This document shows positions 8,469 to 17,930 of a stretch of DNA of 64,000 nucleotides, in pieces. This DNA comes from Caballeronia sp. Lep1P3 (GTDB lineage Bacteria; Pseudomonadota; Gammaproteobacteria; Burkholderiales; Burkholderiaceae), in NCBI RefSeq assembly GCF_022879595.1, contig NZ_CP084268.1:62001-126000 (forward strand), written 5' to 3'. Below the pieces are notes generated by a model. It was not told where the DNA came from. It saw nothing but the letters and a program-made list of their open reading frames with translations, and did no database searches. A program made the translations under genes and the position numbers. How positions within the stretch are numbered: the first letter of the stretch is position 1; each line of letters opens with the position of its first letter.

Positions 8469-9896
8469 ATGATGGACCGACGAGCGCAACGGGCAGCTCC
8501 TGCAATCGCCCGAGAGGAGATCGAAGACAGGGCGACGGACTCCGGTGCCGCAGGCAGCTACGCCGGGCGCAGCAAAGCGCGGTTCCTGATCGTGCTCATG
8601 TTGTTCGTCGTCACGACGCTCAATTACGCGGACCGCGCGACCATATCGATTACCGGCTCGGCCATCCAGAAGGCGTTGCATATCTCACCGGTCGAGATGG
8701 GGTATATCTTTTCGTCTTTCGCGTGGGCGTATGTCATCGCTCAGCTTCCCAGCGGCTGGCTGCTCGATCGCTTCGGATCGAAGCGCGTCTACGCATTCAG
8801 CATCTTCTTCTGGTCGTTGCTCACCGCAGTCCAGGGATTCGTGGCGGCGTTGCCCGTCGGCGTGGCGTTCGCGACGCTCTTTCTGATGCGCTTTCTCGTC
8901 GGCGCAGCCGAGGCGCCCGCATTTCCCGGCAACGCGCGTCTGACCGCCACCTGGTTCCCGACTGCGGAGCGCGGCACCGCATCCGCGATCTTCAATTCGG
9001 CCCAGTACTTCGCGACGGTCCTGTTCTCGCCGATCATGGGCTGGATCACGCACACATATGGCTGGCCGTATGTCTTTTACGCGATGGGCGCGCTCGGGTT
9101 GCTGATCGCCGGGCTGTGGTTGAGGACCATCTATGCGCCGCGCCAGCATCCGCTCGCGAACGAAGCGGAGGTCCGCTACATCGCCGATAACGGAGCGATG
9201 GTCGATCTCGAAGACCGGCAACTCGCGCAAGAACGCCGTGCCGCGCAAACGCACACGGCTAATCCACGCACGCACGGTCGCCACGCACTCGCGCAATTGC
9301 TCAAAAGCCGCATGATGCTCGGCGTGTTCATCGCCCAGTACTGCATCACGACGCTCACCTATTTCTTCCTGACGTGGTTCCCCATTTATCTCGTGCAGGA
9401 ACGGCACATGTCGATCCTGAAGGCGGGCTTCGTTGCTTCGATTCCGGCCATCGCGGGCTTTCTCGGCGGCGTGCTCGGCGGCGTGGTGTCGGACCGCCTG
9501 ATGAAGCGCGGCTTCTCGACGAGCACCGCGCGCAAGGTGCCGATCGTCGTCGGCTTGCTGCTCTCGACGTGCATGATCGCGTGCAATTACGTCGATAACC
9601 AGTGGCTCATCATCGGCATCATGGCGGCGGCGTTTTTCGGCAAGGGCATCGGCGCGCTCGGCTGGGCCGTCGTCTCCGACACCGCGCCGAAGCAGGCAAG
9701 CGGCCTGTGCGCGGCGCTCTTCAACACCTTCGGCAACACGGCGGGCATCACGACGCCCATCGTCATCGGCTATCTCGTTCAGGGAACCGGCTCGTTCGCG
9801 GCGGCGCTCGTCTTCGTGAGCGCGAATGCGGTGATCGCGATCGTCTGCTACCTGTTCGTCGTCGGGAAGATCGAGCGCTTTCAGCTGGCCGAATGA
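8469..9896 (+). CDS. MFS transporter, anion:cation symporter (ACS) family
   Basis: A 475-residue major facilitator protein with about twelve predicted membrane segments. The start of the first helix has the ACS signature LNYADRATISI, with SGWLLDRFGSKRVY as the loop 2-3 motif and MRFLVGAAEAPAFPGNARLTATWFP in helices 4-5. These match glucarate, galactarate and galactonate transporters (GudP/GarP/DgoT). The N-terminal 40 residues before the first helix are hydrophilic. CCGGAGACG precedes the ATG. The gene is followed by a gluconolactonase and glucarate dehydratase, so it probably imports an aldonate or aldarate by proton symport. Control is likely by the divergent LacI regulator. Confidence 0.9.
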   Translation: MMDRRAQRAAPAIAREEIEDRATDSGAAGSYAGRSKARFLIVLMLFVVTTLNYADRATISITGSAIQKALHISPVEMGYIFSSFAWAYVIAQLPSGWLLDRFGSKRVYAFSIFFWSLLTAVQGFVAALPVGVAFATLFLMRFLVGAAEAPAFPGNARLTATWFPTAERGTASAIFNSAQYFATVLFSPIMGWITHTYGWPYVFYAMGALGLLIAGLWLRTIYAPRQHPLANEAEVRYIADNGAMVDLEDRQLAQERRAAQTHTANPRTHGRHALAQLLKSRMMLGVFIAQYCITTLTYFFLTWFPIYLVQERHMSILKAGFVASIPAIAGFLGGVLGGVVSDRLMKRGFSTSTARKVPIVVGLLLSTCMIACNYVDNQWLIIGIMAAAFFGKGIGALGWAVVSDTAPKQASGLCAALFNTFGNTAGITTPIVIGYLVQGTGSFAAALVFVSANAVIAIVCYLFVVGKIERFQLAE

Positions 9897-9942
9897 ACGG
9901 TCGCCGCACCGCAGGCAGGAATCGATTCACAACGACACGGAG

Positions 9943-11031
9943 ATGGCTTTGAGCACACTCGACGGATTGCAGAAACGGCGCGGCTTCATCAAGGCGGCGG
10001 CAGCAGGCGGACTCGCGACCGCGGCCGGTCTGGCGGGCGCGCAGACGCTGGGCGGCTCGCGCAGTGCGAACATGGTGGAGTTCAAGCCGTCGACGCGTTA
10101 TCCCGACGTATCGGTCGAAATCCTCGATCCGGGTTTCGCCAAATACCGTCTCTACAGCAGTTCCGTCGAACAGCTCGGTTCCGGCATGCGCTGGGCGGAA
10201 GGTCCGGTGTACTTTCCGGCGGCGCGTTACCTGGTGGTCAGTGACATTCCGAACAACCGCATGATGCGTTACGACGAAGTCACCGGTGCTTGGGGCGTTT
10301 TTCGAGAGCCGTCGAATCAATCGAACGGCAATACGCGCGACCTGCAAGGACGGCTCGTCACCTGCGAACACCTGACGCGACGCGTGACCCGCACCGAGCA
10401 CAACGGCAAGATCACGGTTCTCGCGGACAGCTACCAGGGCAAGCGCCTGAATTCGCCGAACGACATCGTGTGCAAGTCGGACGGTTCGCTCTGGTTCACG
10501 GATCCGCCGTTCGGAATCGGGGGAAACTGGGAAGGCGACAAGGCGACGTCCGAGCTGCCGCAAGCGGTCTATCGCATTTCGCCGGATGGTCGCTTGCAGG
10601 CGATCATCACGGATCTCGCCGGACCGAACGGGCTCGCTTTCTCGCCCGACGAATCGAAACTCTACGTGATCGAGAGCCGCGCGACGCCGAGCCGCATCAT
10701 GTGGAGTTACGACGTCGGCCCGGACGGCGTGACGCTCGGCAACAAGACGAAGGTCTTCGATGCCAACGGCGCGGGCGCGCTCGATGGCTTCAAGATCGAC
10801 AAGGACGGCAACTTCTGGTGCGGCTGGGGCTCGGACGGACGGGCCGGCGTGAATTCCGCGGACCTCGACGGCGTGAAGGTGTTCAACGCCAAAGGCAAGC
10901 CGATCGGCTTCATCCATTTGCCCGAACGCTGCCCGAACCTGACCTTCGGCGGACCGAAGAACAACCGGCTGTACATGGCCAGTTCCCATTCGTTGTACGC
11001 CTTGTACGTGGAAGCAGAAGGCGCCGTCTGA
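9943..11031 (+). CDS. SMP-30/gluconolactonase-family lactonase, probably Tat-exported
   Basis: A 362-residue protein of the SMP-30/gluconolaconase/LRE six-bladed propeller family, which hydrolyses sugar lactones using a divalent metal. The N-terminus [25 protein letters not shown] looks like a twin-arginine signal (RRGFIK) with a hydrophobic core, so the enzyme is probably periplasmic. Family segments include [19 protein letters not shown], the Asn-containing [23 protein letters not shown] and [20 protein letters not shown]. It lies 46 bases after the MFS gene and 44 before glucarate dehydratase. An exported lactonase would open aldonolactones or aldarolactones before uptake. The substrate is inferred from context. 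Confidence 0.88.
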   Translation: MALSTLDGLQKRRGFIKAAAAGGLATAAGLAGAQTLGGSRSANMVEFKPSTRYPDVSVEILDPGFAKYRLYSSSVEQLGSGMRWAEGPVYFPAARYLVVSDIPNNRMMRYDEVTGAWGVFREPSNQSNGNTRDLQGRLVTCEHLTRRVTRTEHNGKITVLADSYQGKRLNSPNDIVCKSDGSLWFTDPPFGIGGNWEGDKATSELPQAVYRISPDGRLQAIITDLAGPNGLAFSPDESKLYVIESRATPSRIMWSYDVGPDGVTLGNKTKVFDANGAGALDGFKIDKDGNFWCGWGSDGRAGVNSADLDGVKVFNAKGKPIGFIHLPERCPNLTFGGPKNNRLYMASSHSLYALYVEAEGAV

Positions 11032-11075
11032 TTCGCGACGCGCGCATTGTCAAATCAACCGATGGTATTTCGCTC

Positions 11076-12425
11076 ATGTCCATGACTTCGACTCGCGTCA
11101 ACGCGACGCCCACCGTTACCGAATTACGCGTGATTCCCGTTGCGGGGCGCGACAGCATGCTGATGAATCTCTCGGGTGCTCACGCGCCGTTCTTCACGCG
11201 CAACATCGTCATCCTGAAAGACAGCGCGGGCAACACGGGCGTCGGCGAAGTGCCGGGCGGCGAAAAGATCCGCAAGACGATCGACGATGCCCGCGCGCTG
11301 GTCGTGGGGCAATCCATCGGCAACATGCAGGCGGTGCTCAATCGCGTGCGCACCGAGTTCGCCGATCGCGATGCAGGCGGTCGCGGCCTGCAGACTTTCG
11401 ACCTGCGCACGACGATCCATGCCGTGACCGCGCTCGAAGCTGCGCTGCTCGATCTGCTCGGGCAGCATCTCGGCGTGCCGGTTGCCGCGCTCCTGGGCGA
11501 AGGGCAGCAGCGCGACGAAGTGGAAATGCTGGGATACCTCTTCTACGTCGGCGATCGCAACAAGACCGATTTGCCCTACGCGTCGGGCGAAAACGGCAAG
11601 GACGACTGGGAGCGCGTGCGCACCGAAGTCGCGCTGTCGCCCGAGGCAGTCGTGCGCCTGGCGGAAGCCGCGCAAGCGCGCTACGGCTTCAACGACTTCA
11701 AGCTGAAGGGCGGCGTGCTGGCGGGCGATGCCGAGATCGAAGCGGTCACGGCGCTCGCGGAGCGTTTCCCGGACGCGCGCGTGACGCTCGATCCGAACGG
11801 CGCGTGGTCGCTCGCGGAAGCCATCCGGCTCTGCCGCGACAAGCACGACGTGCTCGCCTACGCGGAAGATCCGTGCGGCGCGGAGAACGGCTATTCCGGC
11901 CGCGAGGTGATGGCCGAATTCCGCCGCGCGACGGGCCTGCCCACGGCCACCAACATGATCGCAACCGACTGGCGTCAGATGGGCCACGCGATCCAGTTGC
12001 AATCGGTCGATATTCCGCTCGCCGACCCGCATTTCTGGACGATGCAAGGCTCCGTGCGCGTCGCGCAAATGTGCAACGACTGGGGCCTCACCTGGGGCTC
12101 GCATTCGAACAATCACTTCGACGTGTCGCTCGCGATGTTCACGCATGTCGCCGCCGCCGCGCCGGGCAAGATCACCGCGATCGACACGCACTGGATCTGG
12201 CAGGACGGCCAGCGCCTGACGCGCGATCCGCTGCAGATCGCCGGCGGCAAGGTGAAGGTGCCGGAAGTGCCGGGCCTCGGCGTCGAGCTGGACATGGACG
12301 AAATCGAGAAGGCGCACGCGCTCTATCAGGAGCACGGCCTCGGCGCCCGCGACGACGGCATCGCGATGCAATATCTCATCCCGAACTGGAAGTTCGACAA
12401 CAAGCGGCCTTGCCTCGTGCGCTGA
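11076..12425 (+). CDS. gudD: Glucarate dehydratase
   Basis: A 449-residue enolase-superfamily enzyme, close to the usual length of GudD, which dehydrates D-glucarate (and L-idarate) to 5-keto-4-deoxy-D-glucarate. The catalytic set is visible: Lys209 and Lys211 in FKLKGG, metal ligands Asp239 in DPNGAW and Glu264 in AEDPCG, and the base His343 in GSHSNNHFD. The N-terminal capping domain has the [13 protein letters not shown] loop. The ATG at 11076 is chosen; the frame is open further upstream but that part is the shadow of the lactonase gene. It ends the LacI-controlled run of MFS, lactonase and dehydratase. No KDG aldolase or tartronate reductase is in the window, so the pathway must finish elsewhere. 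Confidence 0.93.
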   Translation: MSMTSTRVNATPTVTELRVIPVAGRDSMLMNLSGAHAPFFTRNIVILKDSAGNTGVGEVPGGEKIRKTIDDARALVVGQSIGNMQAVLNRVRTEFADRDAGGRGLQTFDLRTTIHAVTALEAALLDLLGQHLGVPVAALLGEGQQRDEVEMLGYLFYVGDRNKTDLPYASGENGKDDWERVRTEVALSPEAVVRLAEAAQARYGFNDFKLKGGVLAGDAEIEAVTALAERFPDARVTLDPNGAWSLAEAIRLCRDKHDVLAYAEDPCGAENGYSGREVMAEFRRATGLPTATNMIATDWRQMGHAIQLQSVDIPLADPHFWTMQGSVRVAQMCNDWGLTWGSHSNNHFDVSLAMFTHVAAAAPGKITAIDTHWIWQDGQRLTRDPLQIAGGKVKVPEVPGLGVELDMDEIEKAHALYQEHGLGARDDGIAMQYLIPNWKFDNKRPCLVR

Positions 12426-12878
12426 CGCTCGGCACATGCCGAAACGGACAGTGCAACGCCGCATGCTGCCGATACGGTTCTGTCGTTCCGGGCGACAGCA
12501 TGGGTGAGCTATCAGGAACCGGGGACGAGACGGCTGGGTCGGTACAAAGCGCGATGCACCTGACGCGCCGACGCAATAGCCCGGGCTCGCCCCGTTGCCG
12601 TCATCGGCAATCTGTCACTGGCCGGTTCCCCCAATGCGCGAGCGCTACAGGCTGCGCACAATGCGGGCGGCTGCTATGGCTACGCTGCGGACCTGATCCG
12701 CGACGCCTCACGGCGATCAGCGCGACATAACCACAGCGAATCGCCCCATGAGCTAAATTCAATAGACGGCTATCGCTGACTTCTCCAGACTTCGTGCGTG
12801 AAGTGCGCCATAGACGTGGCGCGCTCACCCCCGAAAAAAAGCGCAACAGCGCAACAAGCTCCGGAGGAGACACAAGCG
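12426..12878. other. Intergenic region with putative regulatory motif
   Basis: No coding frame is convincing here. The stretch separates gudD from the next MFS gene and carries a 20-bp motif at 12757-12776, described separately. A strong GGAGGAGA ribosome site at 12863-12870 serves the ATG at 12879. Confidence 0.6.
12757..12776. promoter_or_regulatory. Shared 20-bp motif, copy 1 (candidate LysR site)
   Basis: ATTCAATAGACGGCTATCGC lies about 100 bases before the MFS start. It matches a second copy at 15174-15193 in 17 of 20 positions. This copy contains the inverted repeat ATAG-N4-CTAT. The second copy lies in the gap between the LysR gene and the dehydratase, so the simplest reading is that this LysR protein binds both. 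Inference. Confidence 0.5.
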
Positions 12879-14186
12879 ATGCTGCATCGTCCCCGCGTCA
12901 CCCGTTCCGTTCTCGCGCTCATGTGCGCGATGTCCTTCATCATGTATCTCGATCGCGTGAACCTGTCCGCCGCCGCGGGCGTGATTCGCGACGACCTGCA
13001 TCTGTCCAACACTCACGTCGGCCTCGTGTTCGGCGCATTCGCCTACACGTACGCGATCTGCCAGGTGATCGGCGGATGGGTCAGCGACCGCTTCGGCGCA
13101 AAACGCACCCTCGTCCTCTGTGCGTCGATCTGGATCGTCGCGACGGTGGCGACCGGTCTCGCCGGCGGCGTCGTGTCCCTCTTTTGCGCGCGCATGCTGC
13201 TGGGCGTCGGCGAAGGTGCCGCGTTGCCCGCACAAGCGCGTGCGCTCGTCAACTGGTATCCCGCGAGCCAGCGCGGCTTCGTGCAAGGGCTCACGCACTC
13301 GTTTTCGCGGCTGGGCAATGCGCTTACGCCGCCGTTGATCGCGCTATTGATCGCTTTCGCGTCGTGGCGCGCGTCGTTTCTACTGGTCGGTGCGCTCACT
13401 GCTGTGTGGGTCGTCGTGTATGCGTGGTACTTCAAGGACGATCCGCGCAAGCATCGGCACATGACGGCTGACGAAGAAGCGCAGCTTCCGCCGCCGCACA
13501 AGGTTGCCGTGGAGAAGACGCGCGAGCCGACGCCGTGGGGCCGTCTCATTCGCCGCATCGGGCCGACGATGATCGTCTATTTTTGCTATGGCTGGACCGG
13601 CTGGCTCTTCTTCACGTGGCTGCCGAGCTTCTTCATGCACGGACGCGGCCTCGACCTGAAAAGCTCCGCGCTGTTTTCCGCAGGCGTATTTCTGTCGGGC
13701 GTCGTGGGCAATACGGTCGGCGGCGTCGTGTCGGATCGCATCCTGAAGCGCACAGGCAACGTCGTGGCCGCGCGGCGCAACATGATCGTCATCGCGTTCC
13801 TCGGCGCGCTCCTGTTTCTTGCGCCGGTCATGTTCGTGAAGTCGTTGCCGGTGATGGCGGCATCGATGAGCCTCTCGTTCTTCTTCCTCGAAATGACGAT
13901 CGGTCCGATCTGGGCCGTGCCCATGGACATCACGCCGAAGCACGTCGGCATCGCGAGCGGTCTCGTGAATGCGGGATCGGCGATCGCGGGCATCTTCTCG
14001 CCGATCGTCTTCGGCTTCGTCGTCGATCGAACGGGGAACTGGACGCTGCCGTTCATCGGCTCGCTTTGCCTGCTCGCGGTGGGCATCGTGATGACGTTCT
14101 TCATGCGGCCGGATATCACGCTGGACGAGACGCACGTGGACGGCGAAGAAGTGGGCAACACCCTCGCGCTCGCCGAACATCACTGA
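12879..14186 (+). CDS. MFS transporter, ACS family (sugar-acid uptake)
   Basis: A 435-residue major facilitator protein with about twelve predicted membrane segments. The first helix has SFIMYLDRVNLSAAAGVIRDDL, then IGGWVSDRFGAKRTLV as the loop motif and LLGVGEGAALPAQARALVNWYP in helices 4-5, which place it with hexuronate, glucarate and tartrate carriers. The ATG at 12879 has a GGAGGAGA site; a GTG reading from 12798 would add 27 residues and is less likely. It converges on the LysR gene with a three-base gap. A motif upstream is shared with the dehydratase promoter, so this carrier probably imports the substrate of the 15267-16442 dehydratase. Confidence 0.88.
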   Translation: MLHRPRVTRSVLALMCAMSFIMYLDRVNLSAAAGVIRDDLHLSNTHVGLVFGAFAYTYAICQVIGGWVSDRFGAKRTLVLCASIWIVATVATGLAGGVVSLFCARMLLGVGEGAALPAQARALVNWYPASQRGFVQGLTHSFSRLGNALTPPLIALLIAFASWRASFLLVGALTAVWVVVYAWYFKDDPRKHRHMTADEEAQLPPPHKVAVEKTREPTPWGRLIRRIGPTMIVYFCYGWTGWLFFTWLPSFFMHGRGLDLKSSALFSAGVFLSGVVGNTVGGVVSDRILKRTGNVVAARRNMIVIAFLGALLFLAPVMFVKSLPVMAASMSLSFFFLEMTIGPIWAVPMDITPKHVGIASGLVNAGSAIAGIFSPIVFGFVVDRTGNWTLPFIGSLCLLAVGIVMTFFMRPDITLDETHVDGEEVGNTLALAEHH

Positions 14187-14189
14187 GCG

Positions 14190-15113
14190 TCACGCCGCGC
14201 GGATCGCCTCGATGACCAATTGCGTCGCCGGACTGATCCGCCGGCTCTTGCGCAGTATGAGGCCGTAGGGCGCGAGCCGGCCGCGCAAAGGCGTCGGCAA
14301 CAGCGCGATGGTATCGAGCGTCGCGTAGTAATGCGCGACCGAACTCGGTAATACGGCGAGCATGTTCGAATCGCGCAGGAGTGAAAGCGTCGTCAAAATC
14401 GAGGACGTCTCGACCGTGCTCGAAGGCGGCGCAACGCGCGATTCGCGGAAGGTCTGATCGATGATCTCGCGCATCGGGCTCGGGCGCGGCTGCACGATCC
14501 ACGGATACCGCGCAAGGTCGGCGAGCTTCGGCCGGCTCGCGGCGTTCACCGCCGGATGATCCGGCCGCGCGACGATCGACAGCGCTTCTTCCGCCAAGGT
14601 CTCGAAGCTCAGATCTTCCGACGAGAAGCCATACGGTATGCGTCCCACGACGATATCCAGTTGATCCTGCTGCAACGCATGGACGAGAACGTCGCTCGTA
14701 TCGATCTGCACGCCGATTTGCAAGCGCGGATGCGCTTCCTTCAATTGCACGATGACGCGCGTGAGCAGGTCGGGCGCGGGCGCCATGACCGCGCCGATGC
14801 GCACCTTTCCGACATTCCCCGCTTCGATCGCCGCCAGTTCCTCGCGCAGTTCGTCGAGATCTTCGAACACGACGCGGGCATAGCGCATCACCGCTTCGCC
14901 GTAGATGGTCGGTTCCATGCCGCGTGCATGCCGCACGAAAAGGGCCACGCCAATGGTGTCCTCGAGTTCCTTCAACGCCTTGGTGGCGGCAGGCTGGGTC
15001 ATCGCGAGTTCGTCGGCTGCGCTGCGCAGCGACTCCGTTCGCGAGAGCGCCGTCATCAACTGGAGGTGACGCAAACGCAGTCGCTTTCTGATGGTGCTCG
15101 CTGGCGCGATCAT
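14190..15113 (-). CDS. LysR-family transcriptional regulator
   Basis: A 307-residue LysR protein if it begins at the ATG at 15113, just before IAPASTIRKRLRLRHLQ; an upstream Met would add 22 residues that do not look like the family. The winged helix-turn-helix SLRSAADELAMTQPAATKALKELE is in the first 60 residues. The effector domain begins near GNVGKVRIGAVMAPAPDLL. The RLRLRHLQLMTAL start is like GbpR and PcaQ-type regulators. It is divergent from the enolase-superfamily dehydratase with about 150 bases between, which hold one copy of the 20-bp motif. It likely activates the dehydratase-PdxA2 pair and the upstream MFS gene. Confidence 0.9.
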   Translation of the reverse strand: MIAPASTIRKRLRLRHLQLMTALSRTESLRSAADELAMTQPAATKALKELEDTIGVALFVRHARGMEPTIYGEAVMRYARVVFEDLDELREELAAIEAGNVGKVRIGAVMAPAPDLLTRVIVQLKEAHPRLQIGVQIDTSDVLVHALQQDQLDIVVGRIPYGFSSEDLSFETLAEEALSIVARPDHPAVNAASRPKLADLARYPWIVQPRPSPMREIIDQTFRESRVAPPSSTVETSSILTTLSLLRDSNMLAVLPSSVAHYYATLDTIALLPTPLRGRLAPYGLILRKSRRISPATQLVIEAIRAA

Positions 15114-15173
15114 ATTGATGAGAACCTTGGAGGATGGCGAGGAATAACCGCAGGCAATAGGCCGATGCAAATA

Positions 15174-15193
15174 ATTCAATAGTCAGTTATCGC
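15174..15193. promoter_or_regulatory. Shared 20-bp motif, copy 2 (candidate LysR site)
   Basis: ATTCAATAGTCAGTTATCGC, 17 of 20 identical to the copy at 12757-12776. It lies between the divergent LysR and dehydratase genes, about 75 bases from the dehydratase ATG, a usual place for a LysR activation site. Function inferred from position and duplication. Confidence 0.55.
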
Positions 15194-15266
15194 GCAGTTT
15201 CGCACACTAGGGCCTCGCATATCGGCCAAGCCGCGCTTATATCGGCAACTCAAGGAGACAACGAAG

Positions 15267-16442
15267 ATGAAGATCAAGCACGTTCGCGCACGCGTATTCG
15301 AATGGAAAGGCAAGGTCGTGCCGCCGCAGGCGCACTTCTGCACGAACGCGGTGGACATCCTTCACGAACGCGGCGATGCGATGGGTTCGTTCCGCTTTCA
15401 TGGCTGGCTCGTCGTGGAGATCGAGTGCGACGACGGCACAGTGGGCATCGGCAATTGCGCGCTTGCACCGCGCGTCGCCAAGCAGATCGTCGATGAATAT
15501 CTCGCGCCCATCGCCATCGGCGAGGACCCGTTCGATGTCGAATACATCTGGCAGAAGATGTATCGCCGCACGCTCGCATGGGGCCGCAAGGGTATCGGCA
15601 TGGCGGCGATTTCCGCCGTGGACATCGCGCTGTGGGACATCATGGGCAAGGCCGTGAAGAAGCCCGTGTTCAAGCTGCTCGGCGGCCGCACGAAAGAAAA
15701 GATCTGGTGCTATGCGTCGAAGCTCTATAACAACGACGATCGCGATGCGTTTCTCGCCGAGGCGCAAGGCTATCTCGAACAAGGCTTCACCGCGATGAAG
15801 ATGCGCTTCGGCTACGGCCCGAAGGACGGTCCGAAGGGCATGGCGAAGAACGTCGAGCAAGTGCGACTGTTGCGCGAACTCGTCGGGGATGAAGTGGACC
15901 TGATGGTCGAATGCTATATGGGCTGGACGCTCGACTATGCGCGCCGCATGCTGCCGCGCCTCGCTGAATTCAATCCGCGCTGGCTGGAAGAACCGGTCAT
16001 CGGCGACGATATCGAGGGCTATCAGGAACTGAAGAAGATGAACATCGTGCCGATCTCCGGCGGGGAGCACGAGTTCACGAGCTACGGCTTCAAGGACTTG
16101 CTGGAGCGCCGCGCCGTCGATGTGATCCAGTACGACACGAATCGCGTGGGCGGCATCACGGCCGCGCGCAAGATCAACGCGATGGCCGAGGCGTGGTCCG
16201 TGCCGGTCATTCCGCATGCAGGTCAGATGCACAACTATCATTTGACGATGGCGAGCACCGCGAGCCCCATGTCCGAATTCTTTCCGGTGCACGACGTCGA
16301 AGTGGGCAACGAACTGTTCTACTACATCTTCGATGGCGAACCGCAACCGCAGAACGGGTATCTGCAGTTGTCGGACGAGACGCCGGGTCTCGGCATCACG
16401 CTATCCGACAAGCATCTCGGTGACTTCGACATCATCGAATGA
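15267..16442 (+). CDS. Enolase-superfamily sugar-acid dehydratase (L-rhamnonate dehydratase-like)
   Basis: A 391-residue mandelate racemase/muconate lactonizing-type enzyme. The capping domain holds [20 protein letters not shown]. The barrel has [22 protein letters not shown], the metal-ligand series [19 protein letters not shown] and [12 protein letters not shown], and the His-containing [12 protein letters not shown] near the end. The GPKDG insertion and the layout around it resemble L-rhamnonate dehydratase and related acid-sugar dehydratases, which yield 2-keto-3-deoxy acids. An AAGGAGA site precedes the ATG. It is followed after 57 bases by a PdxA2-type gene. The sugar acid cannot be fixed; galactarate, arabinonate or other aldonates are open. 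Confidence 0.85.
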   Translation: MKIKHVRARVFEWKGKVVPPQAHFCTNAVDILHERGDAMGSFRFHGWLVVEIECDDGTVGIGNCALAPRVAKQIVDEYLAPIAIGEDPFDVEYIWQKMYRRTLAWGRKGIGMAAISAVDIALWDIMGKAVKKPVFKLLGGRTKEKIWCYASKLYNNDDRDAFLAEAQGYLEQGFTAMKMRFGYGPKDGPKGMAKNVEQVRLLRELVGDEVDLMVECYMGWTLDYARRMLPRLAEFNPRWLEEPVIGDDIEGYQELKKMNIVPISGGEHEFTSYGFKDLLERRAVDVIQYDTNRVGGITAARKINAMAEAWSVPVIPHAGQMHNYHLTMASTASPMSEFFPVHDVEVGNELFYYIFDGEPQPQNGYLQLSDETPGLGITLSDKHLGDFDIIE

Positions 16443-16499
16443 GGTCTGGGCCGCGCTCGCGCGGGACGCATAGTCACACGAACGAGGAGACGAACAACC

Positions 16500-17501
16500 A
16501 TGAAACCACGCATTGCAGTGCTGCTCGGCGATCCGGCCGGCATCGGTCCGGAACTGATCGCGCGCCTCGTTGCGCGCCCCGAGAACCGCGCGCGCGCCGA
16601 TCTTTTGATCATCGGCGACAAACGCGAACTCGACCGCGGCATGGAGATCGCGCAGCAGCGCTTCGACCACACGCTCGTTCGCGATGAGGCCGACGCCGCG
16701 CGCGATACCGATATACCTTCGCTCATCGACTTCCGTCTGCCCGACGACGCGCCGTATGAACGCGGGGTTTCGACGGAACGCGGCGGACGTTACAGCCTCG
16801 AAGCGTTCAGGAAAGCACTTGCGTTGACGCAAGCGAACCGCACGCAGGCGATGCTCTTCGCGCCCGTCAACAAGACCTCGCTGCATCTCGCGGGCATGGA
16901 AACCGGCGACGAGATGGAATGGTTCGCGCGTCAACTCGACTACGCCGGCGCGTTCTGCGAGTTCAACGTGCTCGATGAACTGTGGACGTCGCGCGTGACG
17001 TCGCACATGGCGTTGAAGGACGTGAGCGCGCGGCTGACGCCCGAGCGCATCGTCGGCGCGGTTCGGCTCATACACGATGGACTCAAGCGCGCGGGGCTCG
17101 CCGCGCCGCGCATCGCGGTATGCGGCTTCAATCCGCATAACGGCGACAACGGCGCGTTCGGGCGAGAGGAGATCGACGTGATCGCGCCAGCGGTGCAGCG
17201 GGCACGTTCGCTCGGTTTCGACGCGCAAGGGCCGTTTCCCGCCGATACCATCTTCGTGCGCGCACGCGATCAGAAAGCATTCGACGGCGTCGTTACGATG
17301 TACCACGACCAAGGCCAGATCGCGATGAAGCTGATGGGCTTCTGGCGCGGCGTGACGGTGCATGGCGGGCTGCCGGTGCCGATCGCGACACCCGCGCATG
17401 GCACAGCGTTCGATATCCACGGCCAGGGCAGGGCGGACGTCGGCGCGACGCAGAAAGCGTTCGACATCGCGGTGCGCATGGCTGCCGACCGTTTGCGATG
17501 A
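16500..17501 (+). CDS. PdxA-family dehydrogenase (PdxA2-like, four-carbon acid-phosphate or sugar-acid dehydrogenase)
   Basis: A 333-residue protein of the 4-hydroxythreonine-4-phosphate dehydrogenase family, an NAD-dependent oxidative decarboxylase. The start MKPRIAVLLGDPAGIGPELIA is typical. The three metal-binding His segments are present: TSHMALKDV, GFNPHNGDNG and MYHDQGQIAMK. The C-terminus AHGTAFDIHGQGRADVGATQ is the NAD-site segment. Its place beside a sugar-acid dehydratase and away from pyridoxal genes points to a PdxA2 role such as threonate- or erythronate-4-phosphate oxidation, but the usual DUF1537 kinase (DtnK/DenK) is missing from the window. A GAGGAGAC site precedes the ATG. 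Confidence 0.87.
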   Translation: MKPRIAVLLGDPAGIGPELIARLVARPENRARADLLIIGDKRELDRGMEIAQQRFDHTLVRDEADAARDTDIPSLIDFRLPDDAPYERGVSTERGGRYSLEAFRKALALTQANRTQAMLFAPVNKTSLHLAGMETGDEMEWFARQLDYAGAFCEFNVLDELWTSRVTSHMALKDVSARLTPERIVGAVRLIHDGLKRAGLAAPRIAVCGFNPHNGDNGAFGREEIDVIAPAVQRARSLGFDAQGPFPADTIFVRARDQKAFDGVVTMYHDQGQIAMKLMGFWRGVTVHGGLPVPIATPAHGTAFDIHGQGRADVGATQKAFDIAVRMAADRLR

Positions 17502-17553
17502 CGCTATCGGCGATGGGCATGTGCCGACATCTACCGGGCACCCACGGCTTTCG

Positions 17554-17818
17554 CTAGCGACCGGATCGTTCGGCGCGGATCGGATGGGGGTCCGCGACCG
17601 GTTTGGCGCCGGTCATCATCTCGGCGAGCAAACGCCCGCTGACAGGGCCGAGCGTCAGCCCGTCATGCGCGTGTCCAAAGGGGAACCACGGATCCTCGTG
17701 CCGGTTCGCGGGTCCGATGACCAGCACATGTCCGGCGTGCAGGGGCGACGGCCGAGCCACGGTCGTTCATCGAGCCGCTTGCCGAGCGCAAACGTCTTTG
17801 CGCGGCCCCATGCACGCT
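17554..17818 (-). pseudogene. Remnant of a DadA-like FAD amino-acid dehydrogenase (C-terminus)
   Basis: The minus strand encodes the last part of a DadA-type flavoprotein: RPSPLHAGHVLVIGP, then DPWFPFGHAHDGLTLGPVSG and RLLAEMMTGAKP, ending at a TAG at 17554-17556. Just upstream, in another frame, the product reads ALGKRLDERPWLG, the segment expected before RPS in the intact protein, so a frameshift lies near 17755. Nothing further upstream resembles the FAD-binding N-terminus. This is a 5'-deleted, frameshifted pseudogene. Confidence 0.7.
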
Positions 17819-17930
17819 GCGCACTTCGGCAGCGGCGACGAAAGGCGGAGCAGTGCGAGCGCGCCGAAGCCTGGCGGGTGGGGCGGGCAATCGAAAGAAA
17901 CCCGCGCCTTCCCCCGCGCCCGCACTGAAC

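Noticed and set aside
10290..11075. Long upstream extension of the glucarate dehydratase frame
   Set aside because: It is Arg-rich antiparallel or shifted-frame sequence inside the lactonase gene; the dehydratase homology begins at 11076.
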